Shown: in pieces, positions 1 through 6,020 of the stretch
Position numbering within the stretch: position 1 is the first letter of the stretch
Layout: every line of letters starts with the position of its first letter
Origin: Desulfosudis sp034189195
GTDB taxonomy: Bacteria > Desulfobacterota > Desulfobacteria > Desulfobacterales > Desulfosudaceae
Direction: 5' to 3'
NCBI GenBank assembly: GCA_034189195.1
Contig: JAXHVI010000100.1
Span: 1 to 8,862, forward strand
Length of the DNA: 8,862 nucleotides
Position numbers and translations under genes: made by a program
The notes under the pieces: model-generated
Database searches by the model: none
What the model saw: only the letters and a program-made list of their open reading frames with translations
Told to the model about the DNA's origin: nothing

Positions 1-267
1 CAGCCGGCCCTCGTTGCTGACCTTGGCCGCGATCCGGCACACCACGCCCTCCAGCTGCTTGGCCGCCTCCTGGGCCGCCCCCCGCTCCTTGGCGATCTGA
101 AGTTCGATCTTGGCCCGCATCTGCTCCATGCGCCGGCGGTTGGCCGGTGTGGCAGCCATGGCCTTCTGCCGGGGAAAAAGAAAATTGCGCGCATAACCGG
201 GGGCCACCTTCACCTCGGTGCCGGCAAGGCCCAGGGCCTCCACGGTTTCCATCAATATGACCTGCAT
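1..267 (-). CDS. rplI: 50S ribosomal protein L9 (N-terminal part, cut by window edge)
   Basis: L9 binds 23S rRNA at the base of the L1 stalk of the large ribosomal subunit and helps keep reading frame. The 89 visible codons begin MQVILMETVEALG and contain the family signature VKVAPGYARNFLFPRQKA (about residues 19-36), followed by the start of the long connecting helix (RRRMEQMRAKIELQIAKE). The C-terminal domain lies beyond the left edge; full L9 is about 148-150 residues. An AGGAGG ribosome-binding site at 273-278 fixes the ATG at 265-267. It is the last visible gene of the rpsF-rpsR-DUF2232-rplI operon and is separated from the preceding gene by 109 bp holding a stem-loop. Identification by sequence is firm; nothing in the visible part is odd. 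Confidence 0.96.
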   Translation of the reverse strand, partial: MQVILMETVEALGLAGTEVKVAPGYARNFLFPRQKAMAATPANRRRMEQMRAKIELQIAKERGAAQEAAKQLEGVVCRIAAKVSNEGRL

Positions 268-286
268 GTCCTACCTCCTGAGAATC

Positions 287-308
287 GGCGGCTTCGTAAA
301 AAGCCGCC
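287..308 (-). other. Stem-loop just upstream of rplI
   Basis: A perfect 8-bp inverted repeat (GGCGGCTT / AAGCCGCC) encloses a 6-nt loop, 8 nt before the rplI ribosome-binding site in the operon transcript. It is not followed by a U-run on the minus strand, so it is not a classical terminator of the DUF2232 gene. It could be an RNA processing or stability hairpin, a translational control element for L9, or a copy of a dispersed palindrome. The function is inference; the base pairing is seen directly. Confidence 0.6.
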
Positions 309-376
309 TTGCTATTGATTTTTTAAAACGCTATCACAAAAACCTTTCACGATTAAAACTCACCGCAAATAAATTA

Positions 377-1360
377 TCATAACACGGTTTCATCATCGTC
401 TGAGTCGGTTCCGGCCACCTGCCGAAGCCGGCGAAAATCGGCCCAGGTGTCAACAAACCCCAGGCACGCCACCAGCAGGGCCGTCATCTGCCAGACCGCC
501 ATCATGCCGTAAACCAGCACGCGCAGGGCCGCGGGCGCGTTTCTGGTTTCAAAATAAAACGACACAATGGCGATGCCCTGAAAAAAATAGACCACCGCCA
601 GCACGATCAGGCCGTTTATTCCCGCCACCTTTGCCGACGTCGCGGGCAGCAGCAGCAACCCGCCGCTGACAATGGCGGCCCATACCAGAAAGTCCGGCGC
701 GGCCCACCGGTTCAACCGCCCGAAATCGGGAAACGCATGGCCCCTTCGTTTCATCACGACCCTTGCCGTCAGTATCGTGGCCCAGGCCGCCAGCAGCGCC
801 AGGGCCGCCGCCAGGGCCGGCAGGATGCGGACCAGCAGGGTTTTTAACGCGTCCATGGATTCAGCAAGGGCCGCCACGCCCGGGTCGTCGGTCATGCCCG
901 CGTCTTCATACAGCCGCAGGGTCAGCTCCAGGTTTTTCCCCACATAGTCGGACACCATGACACCCAGGCCAACGCCGGAGAGGTTGCTGTAGAGGGCCAG
1001 GACCACCAGGCCCCCGGCCAGAACAGCGCCGCAGGCAAACAGGATGGTCGGCTCAATGGCCATGCCCTTTTCGGCAAACTCGGCCAGAAAAAATCCCAGG
1101 GCCAGCAGGGTCAGGCCGACCCCCACATCCGGTGTCATGCCGCCCCACCGCACCAGGGCCACGGCCCCGGCCACGGCCAGCACCGTCATGCCGGGGGTCC
1201 GGCCCAGCAGGAACCGGTAGTAGAACATGACCGGCGGAAGCATGAAAAACGCCGCCATCCCCAGCACCGGCGACAGGCCCGCCGCAAGAAAGATCAGGCT
1301 GGTAATGCCCGCGCCGGTCAGCATGTTTTTCGGCCCGGTTTTTTCTGCCTGGTGCAGCAC
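377..1360 (-). CDS. DUF2232 (YybS-like) polytopic inner-membrane protein
   Basis: A 327-residue membrane protein of unknown function that resembles the DUF2232/YybS family, often found beside rpsR and rplI in Desulfobacterota and near rplI in Firmicutes. About eight hydrophobic segments are visible, e.g. ITSLIFLAAGLSPVLGMAAF, TVLAVAGAVALV, LTLLALGFFLAEF, ILFACGAVLAGGLVVLALY, a pair after LLVRILPALAAALALLAAW, and VLVYGMMAVWQMTALLVACL near the C-terminus, which ends in a short acidic tail (TDSDDDETVL). No catalytic motif is recognisable. The open frame extends to a TTG at 1390, but that codon has no Shine-Dalgarno; the GTG at 1358-1360 follows AAGGGTGGA with good spacing, so I chose it. An ATG at 1322-1324 is a further alternative. 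It starts 48 bp after the rpsR stop, so it is co-transcribed with ribosomal genes, which is suggestive but does not show a ribosomal role. Confidence 0.85.
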   Translation of the reverse strand: MLHQAEKTGPKNMLTGAGITSLIFLAAGLSPVLGMAAFFMLPPVMFYYRFLLGRTPGMTVLAVAGAVALVRWGGMTPDVGVGLTLLALGFFLAEFAEKGMAIEPTILFACGAVLAGGLVVLALYSNLSGVGLGVMVSDYVGKNLELTLRLYEDAGMTDDPGVAALAESMDALKTLLVRILPALAAALALLAAWATILTARVVMKRRGHAFPDFGRLNRWAAPDFLVWAAIVSGGLLLLPATSAKVAGINGLIVLAVVYFFQGIAIVSFYFETRNAPAALRVLVYGMMAVWQMTALLVACLGFVDTWADFRRLRQVAGTDSDDDETVL

Positions 1361-1363
1361 CTG

Positions 1364-1372
1364 TCCACCCTT
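1364..1372 (-). promoter_or_regulatory. Ribosome-binding site deciding a GTG start of the DUF2232 gene
   Basis: AAGGGTGGA on the minus strand lies 3 nt before GTG 1358-1360. Neither the upstream TTG (1388-1390) nor the downstream ATG (1322-1324) has a comparable purine-rich site, which favours the GTG. Confidence 0.5.
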
Positions 1373-1408
1373 GTTCTGGGGCCAAATCAAACCCGTGAAA
1401 TATCCGGG

Positions 1409-1660
1409 CTAGTTGTCCGGCTTGCCCACATACGGCAGCAGGGCAATGGTCCGTGCCCGCTTGATCTCACGGGTGATGGCCCGCTGATGCCTGGCGCACG
1501 TGCCGGATATCCGGCGCGGAATGATCTTGCCGCGTTCCGTTATGAAGCTCTTCAAGGACTTGGGGTTCTTGTAATCTATGGGAAGGCTGGTGTCTGCGCA
1601 GAACCGGCAGTACTTGCGCCTGTGAAACACACGTTTTTTTCCTCTTGGGCTTGGATTCAT
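1409..1660 (-). CDS. rpsR: 30S ribosomal protein S18
   Basis: S18 forms a heterodimer with S6 and binds the central domain of 16S rRNA on the platform of the small subunit. The 83-residue product shows the S18 core: YCRFC near residues 17-21, a DYKNPKSLKSFI block, ERGKIIPRRISGTCARHQR, then IKRARTIALLPY. C18, C21, C55 and H58 are the expected metal ligands of the zinc-binding ('C+') form of S18. The frame extends 8 codons upstream to 1684, but the ATG at 1658-1660 is preceded by AAGGTGA with normal spacing and gives the usual N-terminus, so the shorter form is used. It lies 54 bp downstream of rpsF and upstream of the DUF2232 gene in one operon. Confidence 0.96.
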   Translation of the reverse strand: MNPSPRGKKRVFHRRKYCRFCADTSLPIDYKNPKSLKSFITERGKIIPRRISGTCARHQRAITREIKRARTIALLPYVGKPDN

Positions 1661-1714
1661 CGGATCACCTTGTTTTGTGAACACACCCGCTGTGTCACGA
1701 ATTATCGTTTGCGC

Positions 1715-2185
1715 CTATGCGTTGTCGTCGCTCTTGTCAGCCGCCGCGGCATCGGTTTCGTCAGGACCGGCTTCCGTCTCCGGCTGCTTCGGGGCCTCGT
1801 CGTCACCATCGGCCGGGGCCGCGTCCTCGGCGGCCTGGCCTTCGGCCTTCTTTTCCTTTTCCTCGGCAATGGCCCGGCGAAGGGCCTCGGGGTCCGCGTT
1901 TTCAGAAAGAAAAACCGTCATGAACTTGAGGACCCGTTCGTCGATGCGGAACGCGTTTTCAAGCCCCTGGACCGTTGCGCCGTCGCCGCAGTAGTCCAGC
2001 CGCACATAGTGGCCCCGGGGTTTCTTGCGAATCTCGTAGGCCAGCCGGCGGGTGCCCCACTCGTCAAACGCCACCAGCACGCCGCTGTTGGCATCAATCA
2101 GGGTGGCGGCTTTTTCAAAAAGCTGGGCCTGGTTTTCGGGGGACAGATCGGGATCTGCGATAAAAATGGTCTCGTACCGTCTCAT
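1715..2185 (-). CDS. rpsF: 30S ribosomal protein S6 with extended acidic C-terminus
   Basis: S6 partners S18 on the small-subunit platform. The N-terminal part (MRRYETIFIADPDLSPENQ..., residues 1 to about 100) matches the S6 ferredoxin-like fold, including WGTRRLAYEIRKKPRGHYV and the terminal strand around RVLKFMTVFLSE. S6 is usually 95-135 residues; this one has 156. The last 50 or so residues are a low-complexity tail rich in Glu, Asp and Ala (EEKEKKAEGQAAEDAAPADG and onward). Such a tail is likely disordered and exposed. E. coli S6 also ends in acidic residues that RimK extends with glutamate, but no RimK is visible here. The start is well supported by AGGAGG at 2190-2195, 4 nt before the ATG. 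First gene of the operon; its promoter and a leader hairpin lie directly upstream. Confidence 0.96.
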   Translation of the reverse strand: MRRYETIFIADPDLSPENQAQLFEKAATLIDANSGVLVAFDEWGTRRLAYEIRKKPRGHYVRLDYCGDGATVQGLENAFRIDERVLKFMTVFLSENADPEALRRAIAEEKEKKAEGQAAEDAAPADGDDEAPKQPETEAGPDETDAAAADKSDDNA

Positions 2186-2208
2186 AACACCTCCTTTTGG
2201 ATAATAAA

Positions 2209-2230
2209 GCCCCGGGCCTTTCCCCGGAGC
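2209..2230 (-). promoter_or_regulatory. GC-rich hairpin in rpsF leader, candidate autoregulatory site
   Basis: In the minus-strand transcript GCUCCGGG pairs with CCCGGGGC (8 bp, one G-U) around the 6-nt loop GAAAGG, followed by UUUAUUAU and then the rpsF ribosome-binding site. It sits between the predicted start of transcription and the gene. Many bacteria regulate rpsF through an S6:S18-binding mRNA structure that contains CCG triplets, and CCG occurs in both arms here. I cannot show that the published consensus is matched. Alternatives are a weak attenuator or a plain stability hairpin. Confidence 0.5.
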
Positions 2231-2250
2231 AAGGATAAAAACATCCGCCT

Positions 2251-2279
2251 TACATATCCAAACCCGGCAATAAAGTCAA
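2251..2279 (-). promoter_or_regulatory. Candidate sigma70 promoter of the rpsF-rpsR-DUF2232-rplI operon
   Basis: On the minus strand TTGACT (2274-2279) is followed after exactly 17 bp by TATGTA (2251-2256). The -35 is strong (5 of 6) and the -10 weak (3 of 6). It would give a leader of about 60 nt that includes the GC-rich hairpin. No better pair was seen upstream of rpsF. Confidence 0.5.
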
Positions 2280-2336
2280 CCGGTTTTTAGAAAAGGGGGC
2301 TGATAAAACGTAAAACAGGAGTCCGGTTCGCAGGGC

Positions 2337-2383
2337 GCCCGTAAGGGCATCCGATACGGACGGCTTCTAACGCCTTACGGCGT
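2337..2383. repeat. Cluster of three small hairpins
   Basis: Three adjacent short inverted repeats lie in non-coding DNA: GCCC-GTAA-GGGC (2337-2348), TCCG-ATA-CGGA (2350-2360) and ACGCC-TTAC-GGCGT (2370-2383). The loops GTAA and TTAC are complementary to each other. Together this looks like a REP-type dispersed element or a small structured RNA remnant rather than chance sequence; its identity is not established. Confidence 0.4.
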
Positions 2384-2423
2384 CACTACAAACAGGCCTA
2401 TGATAAAAAAGGCAGGCCCGGTT

Positions 2424-2521
2424 CTTCGTGCGCTTCGTTTCTTTGCGCCCTTCGTGTGAAAACACCCGGGCTCTCACGGCAGGACCGGCCGCTTTTTAAC
2501 ACGGAGGGTGGACAACGCAGA
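2424..2521. repeat. Degenerate dispersed inverted-repeat element
   Basis: A run of CTTCGTG/CTTTGCG-like units (TTCTTCGTGCGCTTCG and following) ends in CTTCGTGTGAAAA (2450-2462), which is mirrored, with two mismatches, by TTTTAACACGGAG (2494-2506). The units resemble those of the clearer element at 6021-6103. It is non-coding and looks like a decayed copy of the same class of intergenic repeat. The rest of the 2186-2645 intergenic stretch holds the rpsF promoter and leader, the hairpin cluster and the terminator; I see no gene in it. Confidence 0.45.
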
Positions 2522-2550
2522 AATTGAGCTTTCCACGCAGCCGTTCCAAC

Positions 2551-2588
2551 AAAAAAAGCCTCCGGGACTAGTCCCGGAGGCTTTTTTT
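2551..2588 (-). terminator. Rho-independent terminator of the porin gene (bidirectional)
   Basis: A perfect 38-bp palindrome: seven A, the arm GCCTCCGGGA, a CTAG centre, the matching arm and seven T. It lies about 60 bp beyond the porin stop codon on the minus strand. The GC-rich stem followed by a U-run in both directions makes it a textbook intrinsic terminator that would also stop plus-strand transcription. It insulates the ribosomal operon promoter from read-through. Confidence 0.9.
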
Positions 2589-2645
2589 AATTTACCGCAA
2601 AAAGAGCGAAAAACACTTTAGCTCTTTTTTAAATGATCAGCCATA

Positions 2646-3959
2646 CTAGAAGCTGACTTCAATCTGATGCATGATGCCGAAGTTGTCATCCGCGTTGTTC
2701 GGTCCCACACCCTTGGTGGCGGCCAGCAGGTCCTCGGTCATCAGGTAGGCCAGGGTGGCCCGGTATTCCAGGTTGTCCATGATCTGATACTTGACGGTCA
2801 CGTCGATTTCCGTTCCGTACACGTCGTCTATAGCCGTGCCGGTCAGAATATCGTCCTCGTTGGCCATGGCATAGCCGATGATGCCGGCCACGGAGAGCTT
2901 GTCGTTAACGGTCACGTCAGCACCGGCATAAAGCAGGTCAACGCCGCACAGGGCAACAACATCGGCTGAAGAAAAGGGCCCTCCAGACATAATGTTGGCA
3001 AGGTCGGCTTTGCTGTTCAGCATCTTGCCGCCCAGGTCATCGGTAAGAAGAGCAAGGGGGTTGAAATCGTCGCCAAGGCCGCCGTATGTCGTGTTACCCA
3101 TGGTCATGTCATCACCGCTCTCCTGACCGGACACGGAAACCCAGCCCAGGTAGAGTCTGGCCATGTCCAGGCTGAAGGAACCTTCCAGAGCGTAGGACAG
3201 CGCATCAATGTCCACGTCAGCTGTTGAGCCGTCAAAATCCATCTCGCCGAACTCGTAATAGATCTCACCCCGGACGCTCACAGGGCCGGCAGTGAACTTA
3301 CCATAGGGCTCCAGTGCCTGTAGGGTAACAGTCATGTCAGTATCTACGGCACTTCTTGCATAAGTACCCAGCAGACCGGCTTCCAGGCCCTCCTGCTTTA
3401 TACCGCCGAACAGGTAGTAAACATCGGTGTCGGCGTCCGACTCGCCGTCAGGATCAAATGCATCCACAGAATCGGTCTCTTCTGTCTTCTGAATGATGGC
3501 GCCGAAGTAGAAATCGCCGGTCTTTCCAACGTACTTGATCCGGTCGTCGTTGTAGTCGTCATCAAAGAAGTCGCAGCCCCACACGCCGGCCTGCTGATGG
3601 CCGATCATGAACATGCCCACATCGCTCATGATGGTCATGTAGACCCGGTCCCAGTTGATGTTTGCCTCGTTTTCGTCATCCTTAAGGTTATTGGTGTCGC
3701 CCCAGACATCATCTTCCACCATCGCGTCAAACCGGGTGGTGACGGACACCGCGTCGGTGGCCTTGAAAACGGTCTGCAGCCGGAACCGGTTGTCATAATA
3801 GGATTCCGACTCCTCGGCCCGGTCGTCCAGGCTGATGTTGGAGTTCATGAATCCGCGGACCCGGTAGCTGCCGGAAAAGTCCACTTCCACAGCCATGGCA
3901 GGCACGGCAACGGCAAACGCCATGCATGCGGCCAGCGCTAATACGGTAATTTTTTTCAT
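2646..3959 (-). CDS. Outer-membrane beta-barrel porin (Desulfobacterota type)
   Basis: A 437-residue protein with a classical signal peptide (MKKITVLALAACMAFAVAVP, cleavage after AMA at about residue 23). The mature part begins VEVDFSGSYRVRG, and the chain continues with alternating beta-strand patterns such as YYDNRFRLQTVFKATDAVSV, SVRGEIYYEFGEMDF and NLEYRATLAYLM. It ends in Phe (HQIEVSF), the usual C-terminal signal for BAM-dependent outer-membrane insertion. The chain is very acidic, with Asp clusters in presumed loops (e.g. DFFDDDYNDD near residues 131-140), as is common in porins of marine sulfate reducers, where they may bind divalent cations. The product is probably a general diffusion porin; substrate specificity cannot be read. 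The ATG at 3957-3959 follows GGGAGG. It is monocistronic by context: own promoter upstream, strong terminator downstream. The exact Pfam family is not certain to me. Confidence 0.85.
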   Translation of the reverse strand: MKKITVLALAACMAFAVAVPAMAVEVDFSGSYRVRGFMNSNISLDDRAEESESYYDNRFRLQTVFKATDAVSVTTRFDAMVEDDVWGDTNNLKDDENEANINWDRVYMTIMSDVGMFMIGHQQAGVWGCDFFDDDYNDDRIKYVGKTGDFYFGAIIQKTEETDSVDAFDPDGESDADTDVYYLFGGIKQEGLEAGLLGTYARSAVDTDMTVTLQALEPYGKFTAGPVSVRGEIYYEFGEMDFDGSTADVDIDALSYALEGSFSLDMARLYLGWVSVSGQESGDDMTMGNTTYGGLGDDFNPLALLTDDLGGKMLNSKADLANIMSGGPFSSADVVALCGVDLLYAGADVTVNDKLSVAGIIGYAMANEDDILTGTAIDDVYGTEIDVTVKYQIMDNLEYRATLAYLMTEDLLAATKGVGPNNADDNFGIMHQIEVSF

Positions 3960-4108
3960 CAGGTTTTCCTCCCAAAAGAAAATATTGCTATAAAAACGGT
4001 TCTGGTGTTCCTTGTGCTTGCGAAGATGATCGGGCTGTCGGACCCGTGCGCGTGACAGGCATCCCCCCCTTCATGTGGATTTAAACGCATTTTTCAATTT
4101 ATGATATA

Positions 4109-4151
4109 CGCCCAAACCCCTGCCCGCCGGGCACTTACGGGTTTGCCGGCG
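4109..4151 (-). promoter_or_regulatory. Long nested hairpin in porin 5' leader
   Basis: In the minus-strand transcript CGCC pairs with GGCG, then after a 2-nt bulge CAAACCC with GGGTTTG (7 bp), and inside an internal loop TGCCC with GGGCA around a GGC triloop. It lies about 28-70 nt after the predicted transcription start and 150 nt before the ATG. No U-run follows, so it is not a terminator. It is a candidate stabilising or sRNA/protein-responsive leader structure; no known riboswitch consensus was recognised. Confidence 0.55.
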
Positions 4152-4185
4152 TTGTTTTCATTAGAATTCAAATAAATTATCGATA

Positions 4186-4214
4186 ATAATAATCGCGAAT
4201 CCATCTGTTGTCAA
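4186..4214 (-). promoter_or_regulatory. Strong sigma70-type promoter for the porin gene
   Basis: On the minus strand a perfect TTGACA (4209-4214) is separated by 17 bp from TATTAT (4186-4191, 5 of 6). The predicted start near 4179 gives a leader of about 220 nt. A 12-bp palindrome ATTATCGATAAT (4176-4187) overlaps the end of the -10 box and the start site and could be an operator. The 3960-4281 intergenic stretch contains only this promoter, the leader hairpin and the ribosome-binding site. Confidence 0.75.
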
Positions 4215-4281
4215 GGGTTTTATCGAAATTTACCGCTCAAAATCTTCTGGGGCAAGGGTTTGGCGGTTTTGTGAGTGAAAA

Positions 4282-5979
4282 CTATTGCGCCCCTTCCAGG
4301 TCATAGCTGATCACCGATGATCTGGGTTTGGTCACCACCGCGCCCCTGGATGCGACAATGGCAGACACGAGCTCCGGCTTGCCGTCGTTATCAAAATCGG
4401 CCATCCCGAAATCGCTGGCATAACCGGAGACCTGGCGGGTGTGCCACTTCTCGGCCAGGCCCAGGCCGTCCCATCCCAGGCAGACAAACCGGGCCCCGCT
4501 GTAATGACGGAACCGGTCAAACAATCGGCCGGACACGGCGTTGTTGGCCACGGTGATCACCTCGGTGCGGCCGTCGCCGTCGATGTCCCCCACCCAGATC
4601 CGCTGGGCCAGGTAAAACCGCTGGCCGATCTCGTTGTCACTGTCCTCTTTGGTGGTGATATAGGTTTCGCTGCCGCCAAAGGGGTTTTCACTTTTCCAGA
4701 CCAGTTGCCCGTCTTTATCATAAATCCGCAGGTGATCGTTGTCGTCATAGGCGATCACCTGGGGCGTGCCGGTGTTTGTCAGGTCGCCCACGGCCAGGTT
4801 GAACAGGGGAAACCGTTCGCCTGCGGGCGTCTCCAGCGGGGCCTGGGCCGTGTACTGGCCGCCCTGCCGGGCCAGGCGGAAAATGCCGGGCAGAAAGATG
4901 TCGGCCATGCCAAGCCCCTTTTTCTGGCCGTAAATGGCGCCGTCCCCCATGGAACGGAAATACCAGGCCTGTTTTTCGGCCACCGTTGTCAGGGTCCGGT
5001 CGGAAAGTTCCAGCACAAAGGAGGCCAGGGCCCCGGTGGTCTTGTTGATGCAGGTGACAAAGATCTCGGCCTGGCCGTTGTTGTCCGTATCCACGGCGTC
5101 CACGGCCAGGGGGGTTTCGTAGGCGGCCAGCCGGTGCTCGGCCAGCTTGAAGAACCGGCCCTGCTCCAGGCGCCGCACCGTGAGCAGCCTGTCGGTGAGC
5201 AGCACGGCTTCGGTCTTGCCGTCGCCGGAGACATCGGCCAGGGCCAGGCCCCGAATCTCGGCCTCAAAATCCTGGCTCTTCCAGAAGTCCTGTTCCTGGC
5301 CGGGCTGACTTGACATCACAAAGGCGGAGGACCCGGCATCCGTTGTTTTGTCTCCGGCAGGCGCCGGTGCGGAAGCGGCCATCACAGCCCCTGCCGGGGC
5401 ACCGGCGGAAACGGCCACAGGAGCCGGGGCCGGCTGAACGGTTTCCGTGGGTCCGGCCGCGGCCGGAGCCGCGACAGCGCCGTCACCCAACGGCGCGGCG
5501 GCAAACACGGTTGTGCGAATCTCTTCAGCCAGGGCCCCCACCGCCGGAATCACGCCGGCAATGGAATCGGCCGGCCTGTAAAAGGCGGCCGGCGGACCGG
5601 CGCCCTCGGCCACGGGAATCACGTTCACATCCATGCTCACAGGCCCTCCCAGCACGGTGATGCTGCCGAACAGCACGTAGTCGGCATTCAGCTGTCGTCC
5701 CAGGGCCACGGCCCCGGCCCGGGTCAGGGGCTGCGGGGCACGTGCCGCGGCATCGGCCACCAGGGCCATGTCCATCACCGACACGCCGGACCGGGCCGCG
5801 ATACGCGAGGCCAGCATCTCGGCCGCGCCCCTGGAAAGATAGGAAAGATCGGTTTCGGCGTTGATGGTAAAGGGGGTGATGGCAAGGGTCGCCACCCGGG
5901 CATGGGCCGCGCCGCCAGACAGGCCCGGCAGCAGGAACACGGCCAGAAAAAAAATTCTGCAATAGGAAATACGCATCAT
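4282..5979 (-). CDS. Secreted TolB-N/FlgO-like and FG-GAP/VCBS repeat protein
   Basis: A 565-residue exported protein of unknown function. Residues 1-27 are a signal peptide (FFLAVFLLPGLSG, cleavage after AHA). Residues about 28-157 resemble the TolB N-terminal/FlgO/CsgG-like alpha-beta domain: VATLAITPF, then DLSYLSRGAAEMLASRI, and ALGRQLNADYVLFGSI, the usual 'binding-protein-of-unknown-ligand' pattern. Residues about 158-225 are an Ala/Pro linker. The C-terminal 340 residues carry five FG-GAP/VCBS-type motifs: DVSGDGKTE (about 249), DTDNNGQAE (297), DLTNTGTPQ (399), DIDGDGRTE (465) and DFDNDGKPE (528), which suggest a calcium-binding beta-propeller. The third motif has lost most acidic ligands. 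Three ATGs occur in a row (5982, 5979, 5976); the AGGAG at 5985-5989 is 2, 5 and 8 nt away, so 5979 or 5976 is preferred. The frame extends to 6108, but that part is a repeat. It likely acts in the periplasm or at the outer membrane. No cysteine follows the signal peptide, so it is not an obvious lipoprotein. Confidence 0.8.
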   Translation of the reverse strand: MMRISYCRIFFLAVFLLPGLSGGAAHARVATLAITPFTINAETDLSYLSRGAAEMLASRIAARSGVSVMDMALVADAAARAPQPLTRAGAVALGRQLNADYVLFGSITVLGGPVSMDVNVIPVAEGAGPPAAFYRPADSIAGVIPAVGALAEEIRTTVFAAAPLGDGAVAAPAAAGPTETVQPAPAPVAVSAGAPAGAVMAASAPAPAGDKTTDAGSSAFVMSSQPGQEQDFWKSQDFEAEIRGLALADVSGDGKTEAVLLTDRLLTVRRLEQGRFFKLAEHRLAAYETPLAVDAVDTDNNGQAEIFVTCINKTTGALASFVLELSDRTLTTVAEKQAWYFRSMGDGAIYGQKKGLGMADIFLPGIFRLARQGGQYTAQAPLETPAGERFPLFNLAVGDLTNTGTPQVIAYDDNDHLRIYDKDGQLVWKSENPFGGSETYITTKEDSDNEIGQRFYLAQRIWVGDIDGDGRTEVITVANNAVSGRLFDRFRHYSGARFVCLGWDGLGLAEKWHTRQVSGYASDFGMADFDNDGKPELVSAIVASRGAVVTKPRSSVISYDLEGAQ

Positions 5980-5984
5980 CATAA

Positions 5985-5989
5985 CTCCT
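5985..5989 (-). promoter_or_regulatory. Ribosome-binding site deciding the start among three consecutive ATGs
   Basis: AGGAG lies 2 nt from the first ATG, 5 nt from the second and 8 nt from the third. The spacing argues against the first and against any start further upstream at 6108. Confidence 0.6.
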
Positions 5990-6020
5990 GACTGTTTAAA
6001 GAACCTTGAAAAATTGAATT

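Noticed and set aside
1352..2290. Plus-strand open frame of 312 codons
   Set aside because: It lies antisense to rpsR and rpsF, both of which are certain; its translation has no recognisable family and no ribosome-binding site. High GC bias keeps the opposite frame open.
2551..2588. Perfect 38-bp palindrome as a mobile-element end or recombination site
   Set aside because: The A-run, GC stem and T-run just after the porin stop are fully explained by a bidirectional intrinsic terminator.
3960..4080. Possible c-di-GMP (GEMM) riboswitch in the porin leader
   Set aside because: A few GEMM-like words (GCACGGGTC) occur, but the conserved core and paired arms are not present in order.
4441..5313. 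Plus-strand open frame of 290 codons opposite the FG-GAP gene
   Set aside because: Gly/Val/Gln-rich composition typical of an antisense shadow; the minus strand has signal peptide, domains and ribosome-binding site.
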